Shown: one piece after another, positions 59,220-64,000 of the stretch
Numbering within the stretch: position 1 is the stretch's first letter
Layout: each line of letters opens with the position of its first letter
Made by a program: the position numbers and the translations under genes
Source of the DNA: Thozetella sp. PMI_491
Lineage: Eukaryota; Ascomycota; Sordariomycetes; Chaetosphaeriales; Chaetosphaeriaceae
Assembly (NCBI GenBank): GCA_021432635.1
Contig: MU270031.1
Span: 622,118-686,117 of the forward strand
DNA length: 64,000 nucleotides
Direction: 5' to 3'
The notes under the pieces: model-generated
Told to the model about the DNA's origin: nothing
The model's input: only the letters and a program-made list of their open reading frames with translations
Database searches by the model: none

Positions 59220-60565
59220 TTACTTCTTAGATCCCCTGCTCTGAGCAACAGCAGCAGCGGCCATTTCGTCATCGATGAGCGCCTGGATATCTCTTTCGGC
59301 TTGCCACTCCCTCACGCTCTCGATCATCTTGTCGAGGCTCTCGCCGCCGGCTACCACCCCATCGATGTCGTGAGTCTCGAAGCCGGTCCGGTGGTCGGTG
59401 ACCCGGATCTGCTGGAACTGGTATGTCCGGATCTTGTCTCCGCGGGTGACTTGCGACTTGGCTAGTACGCTGCTCCGCAGGTTCCGCGCCGTCTCTTCGC
59501 GCTCCTCCCGGCGCTTCTGCCCGATGCGCGACCGCAGCAGCCGCCACGCGTCGGCGCGATTCCGCGTCTGCGACCGCGAGTCCTGCATGCTGACCGTGAT
59601 GCCAGTCGGCACGTGGGTCAAACGGATGGCCGACTCGGTCTTGTTGACGTGCTGGCCGCCAGCGCCACGCGCGCGCATCGTCTCGCTGCGCACGTCGGCC
59701 GGGTTGATGTAGAAGTCGCTCTCGGGGTCCTCGTGGTCTTCCTCCTCCATCGAGCTCTCGGGGAACGAAGGCAGCACCCACACAGCGACAGCGCTCGTGT
59801 GCGTGCGGCCCATCTTCTCCGTCGCCGGCACCCGCTGCACACGGTGCATGCCGGCTTCGCCGCGGAACAGGCCGTATGCGCCCGTGTCCTCCACCTCGAG
59901 CACGGCCTCCTGCAGCGCAACCTCACCCATGGATCCGGACTCCCCCGAGCTGTCCGACTTCTCGTACTTGACCACACGCATACGGTATCCCTTATACGAG
60001 CAGTACTTCTGGTACATTTGCACCAAGGAGTCTGCGAAGAAGCGCCCTTCCATGCCGCCGGGGCCGGGCCGGATTTCGAGCAGGCAGGGCATGCCGGCGA
60101 AAGGATGCTTGGGCGTCAGGGCGACGGACAAATTCTTAGCCAGGGTCTCCAGCTGGGCATTGGTCTCTTCGAGGTCGTCGCTGGCGAGTTCGCGCAGCTC
60201 GGCATCTTCGGACTGGAGGAGGCCCCGGAGCTCAGCGAGAGAGGCGTTGGCGGCGTCCCATTGCTTGAAGGCGTCGGCGACGCGCGCAATCTCGCCGATG
60301 CGCTTTCCCCGTTTGGCGTCGAAGTCGTCGGCGTTCGCAGCACTCAATTGCGCGTGCTCCTCGGAAATGTTGCGCGCGCGCTCTAGCAAAACCGGCGGGA
60401 GAGAGGACGCTGTAGCTGTAGGTCAGTACAATCTTGGGATTCAAGAACGGCAGAGGGCGGCGGTGGTGGGAACGAACCGGCTCTAGCTTGCCGCGAGAAT
60501 TGAATGAGAGGACGGCGTGTGGCTGCCCGCAGGCAGCTACGACACACCCATGGTGCCGCAAACAT
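59220..60565 (-). CDS. Mitochondrial peptide chain release factor 1
   Basis: Two exons, 60565-60478 and 60409-59220, giving 425 residues. It releases the finished peptide at UAA/UAG in mitochondrial ribosomes. The catalytic GGQ is in RARGAGGQHVNKTESAIR (G280-G281-Q282), where the glutamine is normally methylated. The codon-recognition region reads HRVQRVPATEKMGRTHTS. The first exon, MFAAPWVCRSCLRAATRR, is a typical mitochondrial presequence and is joined by a 68-nt intron that keeps frame. An acidic insertion (ESSMEEEDHEDPESD) precedes the GGQ domain. Divergent from the tryptophanyl-tRNA synthetase gene, with 431 bp between start codons. Confidence 0.92.
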
Positions 60566-60996
60566 GATAGTTGAGCATCGAGGTGCGTCGACGCAAAGTA
60601 TAAGCTGTAGCAAAGCTTCTCTGGCCTGCGTGTCAAGCTCCAGCGGGTCAAAGAAATTTTGTCTGCCGGAGCCACGCGACCCGCCCAAACGTCACCCGCA
60701 TTGACATAGCGTCTAGACCCATTACGGCTAGATGCAAGCTAGCTAGACTCTACATAGTAGGGTTAGGGGTTTGAACTTGCTGAAATCTGCAAGAGCTCAC
60801 CGCCTGCCGAGTTTGTTCAAGCCAGATGTCCTGCCCCTCCCCCGCCATCGTCTGGTCTGGCAGATTGGCTCAGACGTTTTGTGACTCAAGGTGTGCTACT
60901 GAGGGCACAAAACCCATAACCGTTCTTCTGCCCTCTACGACAACTGTCCCCCCCCATCCAGTCTTGGCCTAGTACAAACAATTTCAACTTACAGCA
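60566..60996. promoter_or_regulatory. Bidirectional promoter of mRF1 and TrpRS
   Basis: These 431 bp must drive two translation genes in opposite directions. They contain TAGGGTTAGGGGTTT at 60758-60772, a double telomere-repeat-like (TTAGGG) word. Such words are bound by Tbf1-type factors in ribosomal-protein promoters of some fungi. The functional link is inference. Confidence 0.5.
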
Positions 60997-63410
60997 ATGG
61001 CAACACCCCTCAACGCCGAGGCGCCCAATGAGTCGCCCGCCCCCGCAGCCACCAGCACGGCCGGCAAGCAGACGGTTGACCCTTGGAACGTCCAGGGAGA
61101 GGTCGGAGAAGATGGAGTGGTCAAGGCCATTGACTACAAGAGTAAACTCAGATGCATTGCTACATGTCGCCAAGCAAATGCTGACCATGGCCCGCAGAGC
61201 TCGTAGAGGAATTCGGTACCAAGCTCATCGATGATGCGCTCTTGGCTCGGTTCGAGCAAGTGACAGGCCACCGACCACACCGATTCATGCGACGAGGCAT
61301 TGTCTTTTCTCACCGCGACCTCGAAGCGGTATGTATTTCCCCGGCTGTAAGAAGTTCTTTCAGTGCATCGCTAACAATGCCCAGATTCTGAACCGCTACG
61401 AACGCGGAGAGCCTTTCTTCCTCTACACGGGACGTGGGCCCTCATCCGACTCGATGTGCGATTCCCTCACCATCTTCTCATGGGGATTACACGGAGAATG
61501 CGTGCTGATGCACATCTTCCAGGCACATTGGTCATACAGTCCCATTCGAGTTCACGAAGTGGCTGCAAGAGTATGCTTTGGCCCGCAGACTATCCCCGAG
61601 AGCATTGTCGCGTGACTGATCGTCTTATAGTGTCTTTGATGTCCCGGTAAGCCCTAAGCACTCATATATATGAAGCTGTTATGACAGGGTACACTTAAGG
61701 AGAGGCTAACCATGAAGGAAAGCTTATCATCATGATGACAGATGACGAGAAATGTGAGCGATTTCTCCCACGATTCTCATGGTTTCTTGCGGCAGAGCCT
61801 AACAGATGCAGATCTATTCTCGGAAAAGCGAACCATTGAGGAAGTCCAGGGATTTTGTAGGACCAATGTCAAAGACATCATCGCGGTAAGTTGACACGTC
61901 TAGTCGCTTCACGAGCCCATGCCTTCTTAGAACTGACAACATTTTGGCTACAGATAGGATTCGATCCCAAAAAGACTTTCATCTTCTCCGACTTCGACTA
62001 CGTGGGTGGTGCCTTTTACCGGAACATTGTCCGTGTCGCCAAGCACATCACCTACAACCAGGCCAAAGCCAGTAAGTAGCCTCGAGACCGAAAGTCGAGC
62101 CTTCGCTTACAGGAATTTGGCAGTTTTCGGGTTCAACGACTCCTCAAATATCGGCAAGATTCACTTCGGCTCGATCCAAGGCTCCAGTACGTGTTTTCGG
62201 ACCCCATCTCTCAAGCGGCGAGCCTAGGGGATGGGCACGGACCACCCCTAGCTTACCCCTGAGTCTCGATCAACATTGTCCACTCTGAGCGCTAACATCC
62301 AGCTACAGCTTCATTTGCGTCTTCATTCCCCCACATTTTCGGCGAAGACGAGAAGAAGACGACACAGTATCCATGCCTCATGTCGGTGGCCTTCTTACGA
62401 TGCGATTTGTGTGCCGAATCCGCTAACCCGGAACAGCCCCTGCGCCATTGACCAGGATCCTTACTTCCGGTGAGCAGATGCAGATGCCGTGCGCCTTTCA
62501 GAGAGATTTAGGCTGACATTTACTGTTAGGATGACTCGGTAAGATTCGGCGGCTATGCAGGAGACTTGGAGCACTAACACCTATAGGGATGTGGCGACCC
62601 GTTTGCATTTCGCGAAGCCATCGCTCATCCACGCTCGCTTCCTGGACGCGCTACAGGGACCGGGCAGCAAGATGTCGGCAAGGTTGGTGTGCCTATAGCA
62701 CCCACACAATAATAGATGCCCTACTTGCTGGGCCAAAACTAATACCGTGTGTAGCATTGATTCCTCGGCAATCTTCATGGGAGACACGCCCAACAACATC
62801 AAGAACAAAATCAACAAATATGCTTTCTCCGGCGGTCAAGAAACCCTTGAAGAACATCGGGAGAAGGGTGGTGACACGACGAAAGACGTCCCATACCAAT
62901 ACCTAACATTTTTCTTAGAGGATGACGACGAGCTTGAGCAGATTCGCAAGGACTACAGTATGCACTTCCTTCCTCTTCCTGGATAGACCAAGATAACTCG
63001 GCTCTTGGAATTATCCCCATTCCTGAAGTAACCCTGCCTCTTCCTGTGGTACTAATACGCGAACAGGCTCTGGTTCCCTTTTGACTGGCGAAATCAAGAA
63101 AAAGTGTATCGAGCAGCTCCAGATTTACGTCAAGGGCTTCCAGGAGAGACGAGCCCAAGTTACCGAAGAGATGGTAGACCTCTTCATGTCTAAGCGGCCA
63201 CTAGAGTGGAAAGGAAACCCCAAGGCGAACATCGTAGTGCCCGTTGTAGAGGATGGAGCTGCCGCGCCGGCATCAGGCGAGGGAGGTGACGGAAAGCTGA
63301 CCAAAAATCAGCTCAAGAAGATAGAAAAGCAGAAGCAGGTCGAGGCGAAGAAGGCGCAAAAGGCCAAAGAGAAGGAAGAAGCGGCGGCGGCGAAGGCAGA
63401 AGGGGCATAG
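60997..63410 (+). CDS. WRS1: Cytosolic tryptophanyl-tRNA synthetase
   Basis: Fifteen coding exons: 60997-61141, 61198-61328, 61385-61455, 61523-61570, 61631-61646, 61723-61753, 61812-61885, 61954-62071, 62124-62186, 62309-62381, 62437-62469, 62530-62538, 62587-62682, 62755-62957 and 63067-63410, giving 484 residues. It charges tRNA-Trp with tryptophan. Seen: [15 protein letters not shown] with HIGH at residues 117-120, [41 protein letters not shown] and KMSAS at 299-303. Phase agrees at all 14 introns. Exon 12 is only nine bases, coding the middle of RMTR. The C-terminus is a lysine-rich extension, [15 protein letters not shown], followed by Ala/Glu/Lys repeats. No mitochondrial presequence is visible. 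Confidence 0.95.
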
Positions 63411-64000
63411 ACTCCGACGCGAAGGTAGAACGGAGTTCCTCCTAGAAAGGGAAAGAGAAAACCCCCCAACACCAAAAACTTCAAAGATATGACCACCCAA
63501 CCCCGATCACTATAATCTACCCAAGCAGCTTCAAGCAGTGTATTTTCCCCCTCTCCCGTGTTCCCTTGTAAGAGAATGCTGCCGATTGCGGGGGCTTCGA
63601 GCGCATTCAGCTCTCTCGCCAAGCCCTGCCATTGGGGTGATCCGGCCCGTGGCTTGCGGCTATCGGCGGCGAGATAGCTTCTACAGGCGCGCCCATCGCT
63701 TGACGCACCCCGCTTATAAGAGCATCCAGCGCGAGACCACGCCAGCCCTCTTAGAGACATGAGCCTATCTCCTTCGCGATACATGCCCGCGGTGTCCGTA
63801 CTACCACATATTATCCTACTTCCCGCTTCCCAATTTAGCCTTCGTGGTCGTCGTCCTCCCTCTCTCTCTCTCTCTATCCTCTCACTCTTCCTCTAGCTGA
63901 AGCCCACTCGCATGACTCACACGTCCCAACCATTTCCTAGACCTAGCACCACAGTTGCAGGTTCTCAGATCCGCGACCAAAGCGACGTACGGATAGATTA
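63411..64000. other. 3' flank of TrpRS and unassigned right edge
   Basis: The 3' UTR of TrpRS is followed by a short (TC)n tract at 63861-63875 and pyrimidine-rich sequence. This could be the leader of a gene starting beyond the window; no coding sequence is recognised. Confidence 0.5.

Overview
The window reads as nuclear DNA of a filamentous ascomycete, most likely a Sordariomycete close to the Sordariales (Neurospora/Chaetomium side). The grounds are short GT-AG introns of about 50-90 nt with CTAAC/CTGAC branch points, GC-rich coding sequence, a GNA-2 type G-alpha, a Uds1-domain protein, a division 1 chitin synthase, and proteins that align in my memory most closely with Neurospora counterparts. 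I rebuilt gene models by hand from splice signals and reading-frame continuity; every intron-bearing model closes in frame. No tRNA, rRNA, CRISPR array or intact transposon was found.

Layout, left to right. 1-4.2 kb: no gene recognised. 4.2-6.6 kb (+): Uds1-domain septation protein. 6.6-11.1 kb: gene-poor. 11.1-13.95 kb (-): GH3 beta-glucosidase whose membrane-anchored N-terminus is interrupted by an in-frame UGA CUA G. 17.2-18.6 kb (-): G-protein alpha subunit (gna-2). 23.7-25.5 kb (+): spermidine synthase, convergent with an omega-amidase/nitrilase (25.7-26.8 kb, -), which is divergent from an unknown 876-residue AT-hook-like protein (27.3-30.0 kb, +). 33.5-35.6 kb (+): glutamine synthetase, whose first coding exon is only the ATG. 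37.5-40.4 kb: an intact 2EXR-domain gene, a decayed 2EXR gene, and a small conserved fungal protein. 40.8-41.5 kb (+): monothiol glutaredoxin. 41.9-44.0 kb (-): gamma-glutamyltranspeptidase family enzyme. 45.1-49.8 kb (-): a polyQ-rich PNUTS-like PP1 regulator. 49.8-55.1 kb: gene-poor DNA upstream of a chitin synthase (55.1-58.4 kb, +). 59.2-60.6 kb (-) and 61.0-63.4 kb (+): mitochondrial release factor 1 and cytosolic tryptophanyl-tRNA synthetase, sharing a 431-bp divergent promoter.

Most genes are single-copy housekeeping functions: nitrogen and glutathione metabolism (glutamine synthetase, omega-amidase, GGT, glutaredoxin), polyamine synthesis, cell wall (chitin synthase, beta-glucosidase, Uds1), signalling (G-alpha), transcription termination (PNUTS) and translation (mRF1, TrpRS). 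The least ordinary observations are the UGA CUA G in the beta-glucosidase, a lysine-rich tRNA-binding-like motif at the C-terminus of TrpRS, a cluster of GTACWGTAC words upstream of the chitin synthase, and the 2EXR pseudogene.
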